Below, piece by piece: positions 1 to 5,685 of a stretch of 6,024 bases of DNA. Every line of letters begins with the position of its first letter. Positions within the stretch are counted from its first letter, which is position 1. This stretch comes from Fimbriimonadales bacterium (GTDB taxonomy: Bacteria > Armatimonadota > Fimbriimonadia > Fimbriimonadales > GBS-DC). A program made the translations under genes and the position numbers. Where the stretch lies: assembly GCA_026416655.1 (NCBI GenBank), contig JAOAES010000083.1, positions 1 to 6,024 on the forward strand, given 5' to 3'. The notes below the pieces were generated by a model. That model saw only the letters and a list, made by a program, of their open reading frames with translations. It was not told the DNA's origin and made no database searches.

Positions 1-175
1 AACGGGCAACATGCTGCCCGCCTCGGTGCGCGTGTTTTGCGTGGACAACGACGCCGACACGGTGATTAAGCTCACCGACCGCGGCACGCACCAGACCTTC
101 CCGATTGTCACCGACTGCCACTTCTTTATGAAGGAGCTGGCACTACACTTAGTGGAGCCGTTTCGGAAGGGTTAG
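1..175 (+). CDS. 3' end of an unidentified protein (partial)
   Basis: The frame that opens at base 2 is free of stops until TAG at 173-175 and gives 57 residues; the start lies outside the window. The fragment begins TGNMLPASVRVFCVDNDADT and ends with a likely amphipathic helix (FFMKELALHLVEPF). I see no membrane segment and no motif that I can assign to a family with confidence. The mixture of short hydrophobic strands and a final helix looks like the end of a soluble alpha/beta enzyme, but that is only an impression. The stop codon overlaps the stop of the convergent small gene to its right by 4 bases, so there is no intergenic space and no terminator. Coding status rests on codon-like composition and on the tight convergent junction. 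Confidence 0.6.
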   Translation, partial: TGNMLPASVRVFCVDNDADTVIKLTDRGTHQTFPIVTDCHFFMKELALHLVEPFRKG

Positions 176-411
176 CGCGTCTGAGGCTGCTGCTGTCCGC
201 CCATGCGCCGTCGGATTTCGTTGATTGCCGCTGCTTTTGCCTGCGGCGGCATATTCGGGTCGTTCTGAATCTGCTGGATGCGCTTCTCCAGCTCGTTCGG
301 GTCTGGCTCCACGAACTGGGGTTGCGTGCTGCGGTAGGTGAAGAAGAAGATCACCGCCGCCGCCACAATCAGTGAGATAGCGACAATTGCCAGTTTCGTC
401 TCTCGGTTCAT
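172..411 (-). CDS. small single-pass membrane protein, 79 aa
   Basis: The function is unknown. After a short charged N-terminus (MNRETK) there is one strongly hydrophobic segment at about residues 7-25. It is followed by a polar region of about 50 residues rich in Gln, Pro and charged residues, with a likely helical part (residues ~39-70, including NDPNMPPQAKAAAINEIRRR). This suggests a signal-anchor protein with its C-terminus outside the cytoplasm. The ATG at 409-411 is supported by a good Shine-Dalgarno sequence (GGGAGGG, 416-422). The gene lies 119 bp downstream of the pseudopilin gene on the same strand, separated by a palindrome, and is probably co-transcribed with it. An accessory role for that pilin is inference from position only. 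Its TAA stop overlaps the convergent gene by 4 bp. Confidence 0.8.
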   Translation of the reverse strand: MNRETKLAIVAISLIVAAAVIFFFTYRSTQPQFVEPDPNELEKRIQQIQNDPNMPPQAKAAAINEIRRRMGGQQQPQTR

Positions 412-415
412 CGTT

Positions 416-422
416 CCCTCCC
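416..422 (-). promoter_or_regulatory. Shine-Dalgarno site of the 79-aa gene
   Basis: On the minus strand this reads GGGAGGG. Its GGAGG core ends five bases before the ATG at 411-409, a normal spacing, and it fixes the start of the small membrane protein gene. Confidence 0.75.
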
Positions 423-430
423 TGTTTTTG

Positions 431-522
431 CCCTCACTCCCTGGCCCCCTCTCCCACTGCGTGAGAGAGAGGGAACACGGCTCCCCTCTCCCACGCAGGG
501 GAAGAGGGGCTGGGGGTGAGGG
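431..522. repeat. 92-bp imperfect palindrome, REP-like
   Basis: The left arm from 431 (CCCTCACTCCCTGGCCCC) pairs with the right arm ending at 522 (GGGGCTGGGGGTGAGGG). An inner pair, CTGCGTGAGAGAG at 457 onward and CTCTCCCACGCAG near 486-498, continues the stem to a short loop around 474-480. The arms are about 40 nt with a few mismatches and single-base gaps. The element sits between the stop of the pseudopilin gene (531) and the Shine-Dalgarno site of the 79-aa gene. No T-run follows the stem on either strand, so it is not a standard intrinsic terminator. CCCTCACCCC...CCCCTCTCCC palindromes recur in many bacterial genomes, from memory, so a dispersed REP-type element is the likeliest reading. 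In mRNA the hairpin could stabilise the upstream message or reduce read-through. Confidence 0.7.
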
Positions 523-530
523 CTAATCCA

Positions 531-1361
531 TCAATAAGGATACCAGCCCTCTGCCGTCCACTGACCGGGCAGCCCGACGGGGATGTAGATGTGCTTGAAC
601 CAGAGGATTTTGCCTCGCGCCATGCCCTGCACATGCCCGTCGAAGAAGGCAAAGTTGGCAACGCGATTGTGGCGGTAGCGCGGCAGCATCCCGCAGCCTG
701 CCCAAGTGCCATTTCCAGTGGGGCGATAGTCGCAGTCGCGCTCCAGCGCGATTCGGGCGTTATCCGCCGAGCCGCGCGGGTTGCCCACCGAATCCGCCCA
801 GTCCCACTGCCATGTGCCGAAGTAGGGCCAGCCCCAGGTCGCGTCGTTCACACCCGTTTCCGTCAGCATCACCTTTTCCGCTGGGGTCTCGATCGCGGCG
901 AACGAGGTCACGCGGTGTCGGGCGTCCGTTTGCGAACCGGGCGCACAGCAGTTCCAGAAGTCAGGAAACACATCGTAGTGGACGCCGTATTGTCCATTCT
1001 GCTGAGGGGCAGGGTAGCTCGGACAGCTAAAGATGCCCTCTACCCCCGGATACCAGCGCATATTCGGGTTCATCCAGTGCGTCTCCACACGACCGCTCCG
1101 CACATACGGGTGAATCATGCCAGTCCAAAGCATCTGGGGAATGTTCGTGTTACCGCCGCCATACTGGGACATTGGGAAGAACTCATCAAAATCCTGAAGA
1201 TATTGCATGATACCGAGGCTCATCTGCTTCACATTCGACAGACAGGTCGTCTTGCGTGCGCTTTCGCGCGCCTGCGCAAACACAGGAAACAAAATCGCCG
1301 CTAAGATGGCGATAATCGCGATAACGACCAGTAGCTCAATCAGCGTAAATCCACGCTTCAT
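531..1361 (-). CDS. pseudopilin with prepilin cleavage site and H-X9-DG motif
   Basis: This 276-residue protein begins MKRGFTLIELLVVIAIIAIL, a classic type IV pilin/type II pseudopilin N-terminus. Prepilin peptidase should cut after Gly4, leaving Phe at +1 (methylated in the family) and Glu at +5. The hydrophobic helix at about 5-30 anchors the subunit in the membrane and packs it in a filament. A small globular domain follows, with six cysteines (Cys40, the others further along, including a CC pair) that could form disulfides. The signature H-NRVANFAFF-DG lies at about 231-242, matching the prepilin-type processing-associated H-X9-DG domain (DUF1559-like). This family is abundant in Planctomycetota and Armatimonadota, and its exact role is not established. 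ATG 1361-1359 is preceded by a strong AAGGAGGA. A -10 box and a LacI-type operator lie just upstream. Confidence 0.95.
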   Translation of the reverse strand: MKRGFTLIELLVVIAIIAILAAILFPVFAQARESARKTTCLSNVKQMSLGIMQYLQDFDEFFPMSQYGGGNTNIPQMLWTGMIHPYVRSGRVETHWMNPNMRWYPGVEGIFSCPSYPAPQQNGQYGVHYDVFPDFWNCCAPGSQTDARHRVTSFAAIETPAEKVMLTETGVNDATWGWPYFGTWQWDWADSVGNPRGSADNARIALERDCDYRPTGNGTWAGCGMLPRYRHNRVANFAFFDGHVQGMARGKILWFKHIYIPVGLPGQWTAEGWYPY

Positions 1362-1366
1362 CGCTG

Positions 1367-1374
1367 TCCTCCTT
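1367..1374 (-). promoter_or_regulatory. strong Shine-Dalgarno site of the pseudopilin gene
   Basis: The minus strand reads AAGGAGGA. The AGGAGG core ends six bases before the ATG, near-ideal in sequence and spacing. It confirms the start that gives the prepilin leader MKRG. Confidence 0.85.
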
Positions 1375-1397
1375 CGCGCTTCGGTTGCACCACTGCG

Positions 1398-1415
1398 TAT
1401 TGAAGCGCTTCAATA
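1398..1415. promoter_or_regulatory. 18-bp perfect palindrome, LacI-family-type operator
   Basis: TATTGAAGCGCTTCAATA is its own reverse complement over all 18 bases, with a central CG. The form TTGAAGC-GCTTCAA matches the general pattern of LacI/GalR-family operators, an even palindrome centred on CG with an AAnCGnTT-type core. It lies 5 bases past the TATAAT of the minus-strand promoter and so would cover the predicted transcription start of the pseudopilin unit, the place for a repressor to block initiation. It is about 105 bp upstream of the PBP1A start, so control of that gene is less likely. No regulator gene is in the window and the effector cannot be read from the DNA. Confidence 0.65.
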
Positions 1416-1420
1416 GCCTA

Positions 1421-1426
1421 ATTATA
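1421..1426 (-). promoter_or_regulatory. probable -10 box (TATAAT) of the pseudopilin unit
   Basis: On the minus strand this is a perfect TATAAT. The start point would fall near 1413-1415, giving a 5' leader of about 50 nt that contains the Shine-Dalgarno site. A -35 at 16-18 bp spacing is poor (CAGGAA at 1449-1444), so the promoter may be weak or need help. The position is supported by the operator palindrome directly downstream. Confidence 0.5.
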
Positions 1427-1502
1427 CATCGAGCCAACCAAAATTCCTGCCGCTTGTTTCGGAAATCTGGGGCAATTAAGGGGGTATTACTTGGGGTTGC
1501 GG

Positions 1503-1508
1503 TATACT
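1503..1508 (+). promoter_or_regulatory. candidate -10 box (TATACT) of the PBP operon
   Basis: TATACT differs from the TATAAT consensus at one base. I see no convincing -35 at 16-18 bp upstream, where the sequence is G-rich. Transcription would begin near 1514-1517, only a few bases before the ATG at 1520 or at the GTG at 1514, so the message could be leaderless or nearly so. This fits the lack of a Shine-Dalgarno sequence before these starts. The true promoter could instead lie further upstream. Confidence 0.35.
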
Positions 1509-1519
1509 TTACGGTGTCG

Positions 1520-3871
1520 ATGCGTAAAGCGATGTCGGCGGGTGGGCAGGCGCAACCGCGCAAACGCAAGAGGCGGCGCTGGTGGAAACGCTTGCTGGCG
1601 TATCTGACGCTGTTGTTTCTGATACTCCTGCTGGGCGGGATGACCTTTGCAGGGGTGCTGTACTATCAGGTGGCGCAAATGATGCCCTCCGTGAGCGTTA
1701 TCGAGAATTACCAGCCCCGTGAAGCGAGCTTTCTCTATTCTGCAGACGGCATAATGCTGGCGCGTATCGCGGAGGAATACCGCGAACCGGCAACCTTGGA
1801 GGAAATCCCCAAGCATCTCATCAACGCAACGATTGCCAAAGAGGACCGGCGTTTCTGGCGGCACAGCGGGGTGGACTGGCGCGGCACGGCGCGGGCGTTG
1901 TGGGTGAACCTGACGGAAGGCGATATCAAGCAGGGCGGCAGCACGCTGACGCAACAGCTGGCGCGGAACGTGTTTCTCACGCAACAGCGCACCGTCGCGC
2001 GCAAAATGCAGGAGATTATCCTCGCGCAGGAGATGGAGCGTCGGCTGAGCAAAGAACGCATTCTCGAGCTCTATCTGAACCAGGTGTATTACGGCAACGG
2101 GGCGTACGGGGTAAAGGCGGCGGCGCAGGTCTATTTCAATAAACCGCTGGAGAAGCTGACCTTGGCGGAGTGCGCCCTGTTAGCCGCGCTGCCACAGCGT
2201 CCCTCGGGCTACGATCCGTTCAGCAATCCCGACGAAGCGATTTTCCAGCGCAATCTGGTGTTGAATCTCATGGCGCAGGAGGGGTATATCACGCCCGACC
2301 AGCGCGATGCGGCGAAAGCGGAGCCGTTGCGCCTCGCCCGCAGCCGCCCGCGCTCGCGCTTCCTCGCACCCTACTTCGTGATGGATGTGCTGCGCGAGCT
2401 GGAAACGCTCTACGGACGCGAACTGCTCATGCAGGGCAACCTGAAAGTGTACACGACGCTGCACTGGGAGATGCAACGCGCCGCCGAGTCGGCGTTGCTG
2501 CGGGGGGTGCAGGCATTCAAGGCGCAGGGCGTGACGCAGGGCGCGGTCGTGTTAATAGACCTGCGCACTGGGCAGATTCGTGCCCTGGTGGGCGGGGTCG
2601 ACTTCAGGCGGTCGCAATTCGATAACATCACGCAGGGGCGTCGACAGCCCGGCTCCGCGTTCAAGCCGATTGTATATGCAACCGCGTTTGAACTGGGCAA
2701 ACTCACGCCGCACTCGACGCTTTCCGATACGCCCCTGAGTTTGCCCAGTGGCGTGCCGGGTAAGCCGTGGCGCCCTCAGAACGCCGACGGCAAGTTTCGC
2801 GGCAGTGTGAGCGTTGCCCGTGCGCTGACGGCATCGATTAACATCCCTGCCGTACGCGCGGCGCAACTGGTCGGGGCGGACAAGGTCGCCGAGTTCGCAC
2901 GCACGCGCTTCGGCATCGAATCGCCGTTAGACCCTGTGCTGCCTCTCGCGCTGGGCGCGTCCGCCGTCAAACCCATCGAGCTGGCGCGCGCTTACAGCGT
3001 GTTCGCCCTCAAGGGCAACCGCATCGAACCGTTCATGCTCCGGCGCGTGGAAGACCGCAACGGCGTGGTGCTTCTGGAGCAGCAGGCGTTGATGACGCCA
3101 AGCGTGTTGTCGTCTCAGAGTGCAGAGTGGATGGACGAGATTTTACGCCAGGCGGTCGTCAACGGCACGGGCAAGGCGGCAGCGCGCATCCCCAACGCTC
3201 GCGGTAAAACCGGCACTACCAGTGACCATCGCGACGCATGGTTCGTGGGCTACACGGATGAGTACCTGGCGGTGGTGTGGGTTGCCAGCGAGTACTACAA
3301 TCCGCAAACGCAGCGTTGGGAGTACCGCCCAATGAAGCGCGTGTTCGGGGGCACTGTGTGCGCTCGGATCTGGGCGGACATGATGGAGCAGGTGAACGCC
3401 ATCGAGAAGAAGTTGCAGGCGCAGCGCGCGCGCCCGTCGGAGCCAGCGGTAGTGACGCCTGAGCCGACGCCTGAGCCAGAACCGCCAGCGATTGAGCAAG
3501 AGGACAACACCGCGCCGCCGCCTATCGCCCCGCCCGCCGAAACGCCGCCCCCCGCCCCGGAGGAAACGACGATTCGTACAACGCCTGAGCCGCCCGCGGT
3601 TTCAGGCGCGGCAACCGCGCCTGTAGCCAGTGCGCCCACCACGCCCCGTACCAGCGAATCCTCGCCCAGCATCGTAGGCGGCGCACCGCGCGAGTCGAAA
3701 CCGCCCGCCCCGCCGCCGCCCCCACCGCCTCCCGAATACACCGCCGTCAGCATCTGCGCCGACACGGGATTGGTCGCCACCGATTATTGCCCCGAAGCCG
3801 TGCGCAAACGCTTCGAGAAAGGCAAAGAACCGAAACAACGCTGCAATCGACACGGCGTCCGAGTGCGATGA
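1520..3871 (+). CDS. class A penicillin-binding protein (PBP1A-like), glycosyltransferase plus transpeptidase
   Basis: This bifunctional enzyme polymerises lipid II into glycan and cross-links stem peptides outside the membrane (783 aa). A very basic cytoplasmic stretch (RKRKRRRWWKR) and one membrane helix (~25-49) come first. The GT51 domain has the catalytic Glu108 in EDRRFWRHSG, GGSTLTQQ at 139-146, Lys162 in the KMQEI motif and ILELYLN at 181-187. The transpeptidase has Ser379/Lys382 in GSAFKP, SIN at 439-441 and KTGTT at 563, so both activities look intact. About 100 residues of Pro-rich linker (~638-742, eight prolines in a row at 731-738) lead to a final 40 residues with three cysteines (C746, C757, C775). 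The frame is open upstream to 1385, but that part would cover the promoter region and reads non-protein-like. ATG 1520 is chosen; 1532 and GTG 1514 are alternatives, none with a Shine-Dalgarno site. It overlaps the next gene by 4 bp. Confidence 0.93.
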   Translation: MRKAMSAGGQAQPRKRKRRRWWKRLLAYLTLLFLILLLGGMTFAGVLYYQVAQMMPSVSVIENYQPREASFLYSADGIMLARIAEEYREPATLEEIPKHLINATIAKEDRRFWRHSGVDWRGTARALWVNLTEGDIKQGGSTLTQQLARNVFLTQQRTVARKMQEIILAQEMERRLSKERILELYLNQVYYGNGAYGVKAAAQVYFNKPLEKLTLAECALLAALPQRPSGYDPFSNPDEAIFQRNLVLNLMAQEGYITPDQRDAAKAEPLRLARSRPRSRFLAPYFVMDVLRELETLYGRELLMQGNLKVYTTLHWEMQRAAESALLRGVQAFKAQGVTQGAVVLIDLRTGQIRALVGGVDFRRSQFDNITQGRRQPGSAFKPIVYATAFELGKLTPHSTLSDTPLSLPSGVPGKPWRPQNADGKFRGSVSVARALTASINIPAVRAAQLVGADKVAEFARTRFGIESPLDPVLPLALGASAVKPIELARAYSVFALKGNRIEPFMLRRVEDRNGVVLLEQQALMTPSVLSSQSAEWMDEILRQAVVNGTGKAAARIPNARGKTGTTSDHRDAWFVGYTDEYLAVVWVASEYYNPQTQRWEYRPMKRVFGGTVCARIWADMMEQVNAIEKKLQAQRARPSEPAVVTPEPTPEPEPPAIEQEDNTAPPPIAPPAETPPPAPEETTIRTTPEPPAVSGAATAPVASAPTTPRTSESSPSIVGGAPRESKPPAPPPPPPPPEYTAVSICADTGLVATDYCPEAVRKRFEKGKEPKQRCNRHGVRVR

Positions 3872-5685
3872 TCGAGCGTCCAAAACGATACTTGGGGATT
3901 CGTCGCGAGGAGAAGCGCGCCATCACGATGCGCGAGTACGGCATGTTGCTCGCTGTCGTGCTGGTGTTGAGCCTCCTCACCGCGCGATTGTGGTACCTGC
4001 AGATTCTCAACGGCGAGGAGTTGGCGGCGCGTGCCGAGCTGGTGCGCACTCGCCTGCTGCGTGTCCCGCCCCCGCGCGGGCTGATTGTCGACCGGAATCA
4101 GCAGATTCTGGCAACCAATCGCGCACAGATTATCGTGAGCGTTATCCCCGACATGCTGCGACGCAACCCGGAGCGCATCCCACTCGTAGCGCAACGGCTC
4201 GGTATGCAGCCTGAGGAGCTACGCGAACTCATCGAAAACCCGAAAATCAACCCCTACACGCCGCTGGCGGTGCAAAAAGGCGTGGCGTTCGAGCAAGCTG
4301 TCGACCTGCTGGAGAGCCAGTATAACCTGCCCGAAGTGGAGGTCTCTCTGCAGGCGATGCGCCGCTACCCGCACGGGAAACTGTTCGCTCACTTGCTGGG
4401 CTATGTCGGGCAGATTTCGCAGGAGGAGTTGAAAGAGTACACCGCGCGTCAAGAGGAGACGACCGACTGGCTCAGCATGCGCCTGTACGATGGGGCGGAC
4501 TTCGTAGGCAAGAACGGCGTCGAGCGGGCGTATGAGCCGTATCTGCATGGCAAGCCGGGCGGCGAACAGGTAGAGGTAACCCCTCTGGGCAAGCGCGTGC
4601 GCACGCTGCAAGAGTTCGAGCCGACCCCCGGTAATCGAGTGGTGCTGAGCGTCGACCTGCGCCTGCAACAAAAAGCCTTCGAGCTGCTACAGGGGCATAT
4701 CGGCGCGCTGGTGGCGTTAGACCCACGCACAGGGGAAGTGTTGACGATGGTGAGCCAGCCCTCGTTTGACCCGAATCTGTTCGTGCCGCGTATCCCTAAT
4801 CGTATCTGGCGTCCGCTGATTAACGACCCGCGCGCGCCGCTAAACAATCGCGCTATCCAGGCCGCCTACGCGCCCGGCTCGATCTTCAAACCCCTCGTCG
4901 CGCTGGAGGGACTCAAGCGCGGACTCATCACGACCCGCACGAGCGTGACCTGCCCGGGAGGCTATCGACTGGGCACGCGCACCTTCCGCTGCTGGAAGCG
5001 GCATGGCTACGTGGATTTTTATGACTCGATTGCGCTCTCGTGCGATGTGTTCTACTATCAGCTGGCGCAGAAGCTGGGACCGGATACGCTGGCGCAGATT
5101 GCCCGTTCGTTCGGGCTGGGCGAACGCACGGACATCGACCTGCCCCATGAGCGCAAAGGGCTGGTTCCTGACACGCAGTGGAAGCGCGAAGTTCTCAAGC
5201 AACCTTGGTACGGGGGCGAGACGCTCAACTACGGCATCGGACAGGGCTACCTGACGATTACCCCACTGCAGGGCGCGCTCATGACGATGGGCATCGCCAA
5301 TCGCGGAGTGATGTACCGCCCTCACCTGGTAAAAGAGATCCGTACGCCCGACGGGCAAGTGCTGGAGTCTATCAAGCCGGAAGTGGTTCATCGTTACGAG
5401 GCGTCTCCGGAACACTGGGAATCGGTGATTGAGGGGATGGTGCGCGTGGTGGAGCGCGGCACGGCGGGCGCGGCGCGTGTGCCCGGCGTGCGCGTGGCAG
5501 GCAAGACCGGCTCCGCCGAGTTCCGCAAGGGCGGCAAGACGCACGCATGGTTTATCGCATTTGCACCTGCGGAAAACCCGCGCGTGGCAATCTGCGTGAT
5601 GGCGGAGGAGGCGGGCGGCGGCGGCGCAATTGCCGCCCCCATCGCGGGACAGTGGCTCCGCTATTTCTTTGAACTGGGATACTAA
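3868..5685 (+). CDS. mrdA: class B penicillin-binding protein 2, elongation transpeptidase
   Basis: This is a monofunctional D,D-transpeptidase of the PBP2 type (605 aa), which in rod-shaped bacteria works with RodA and MreBCD in side-wall growth. After a basic N-terminus there is one membrane helix (~25-45), then the PBP-dimer/pedestal domain beginning with PPPRGLIVDRNQQILATN (~67-84). The transpeptidase follows with Ser338/Lys341 in PGSIFKP, SCD at 391-393 (the SxD form typical of PBP2) and KTGS at 546-549. The length and SxD triad favour PBP2 over the division enzyme FtsI; no PASTA domain is present. C362, C375, H379 and C392 cluster near the active site and could bind metal. ATG 3868 overlaps the TGA of the class A gene (ATGA) and has no clear Shine-Dalgarno site, which suggests translational coupling. 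An upstream in-frame ATG at 3787 would lie inside that gene and add a non-conserved-looking tail. The stop TAA is followed by a second in-frame TAA. Confidence 0.93.
   Translation: MIERPKRYLGIRREEKRAITMREYGMLLAVVLVLSLLTARLWYLQILNGEELAARAELVRTRLLRVPPPRGLIVDRNQQILATNRAQIIVSVIPDMLRRNPERIPLVAQRLGMQPEELRELIENPKINPYTPLAVQKGVAFEQAVDLLESQYNLPEVEVSLQAMRRYPHGKLFAHLLGYVGQISQEELKEYTARQEETTDWLSMRLYDGADFVGKNGVERAYEPYLHGKPGGEQVEVTPLGKRVRTLQEFEPTPGNRVVLSVDLRLQQKAFELLQGHIGALVALDPRTGEVLTMVSQPSFDPNLFVPRIPNRIWRPLINDPRAPLNNRAIQAAYAPGSIFKPLVALEGLKRGLITTRTSVTCPGGYRLGTRTFRCWKRHGYVDFYDSIALSCDVFYYQLAQKLGPDTLAQIARSFGLGERTDIDLPHERKGLVPDTQWKREVLKQPWYGGETLNYGIGQGYLTITPLQGALMTMGIANRGVMYRPHLVKEIRTPDGQVLESIKPEVVHRYEASPEHWESVIEGMVRVVERGTAGAARVPGVRVAGKTGSAEFRKGGKTHAWFIAFAPAENPRVAICVMAEEAGGGGAIAAPIAGQWLRYFFELGY

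Noticed and set aside
431..522. Palindrome read as an intrinsic terminator or CRISPR repeat
   Set aside because: No T-run follows the stem on either strand, and there is one inverted pair rather than direct repeats with spacers.
516..1304. 262-aa open frame on the + strand opposite the pseudopilin gene
   Set aside because: It is Arg/His/Pro-rich with no recognisable motif, while the opposite strand encodes a pseudopilin with GFTLIE, H-X9-DG and a strong ribosome site.
1385..1519. 45-residue upstream extension of the PBP1A frame from TTG 1385
   Set aside because: It would cover the operator palindrome and both -10 boxes, has no ribosome site, and its residues do not look like a PBP N-terminus; the basic stretch plus membrane helix after 1520 is a normal beginning.
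3295..3780. Gly-rich minus-strand open frame with a run of eight glycines
   Set aside because: It is the complement of the proline-rich PBP1A tail; CCN repeats read as GGN on the other strand.
3787..3867. 27-residue upstream extension of PBP2 from ATG 3787
   Set aside because: It lies wholly inside the class A gene and is an Arg/Thr-rich stretch; ATG 3868 in the ATGA overlap gives a standard PBP2 start.
5610..5642. GGGCGGC...GCCGCCC hairpin near the end of PBP2 as a terminator
   Set aside because: The stem is about 7 bp with a 12-nt loop, lies inside the coding region before the stop, and is not followed by a T-run; it reflects the Gly-rich GGGG codons.
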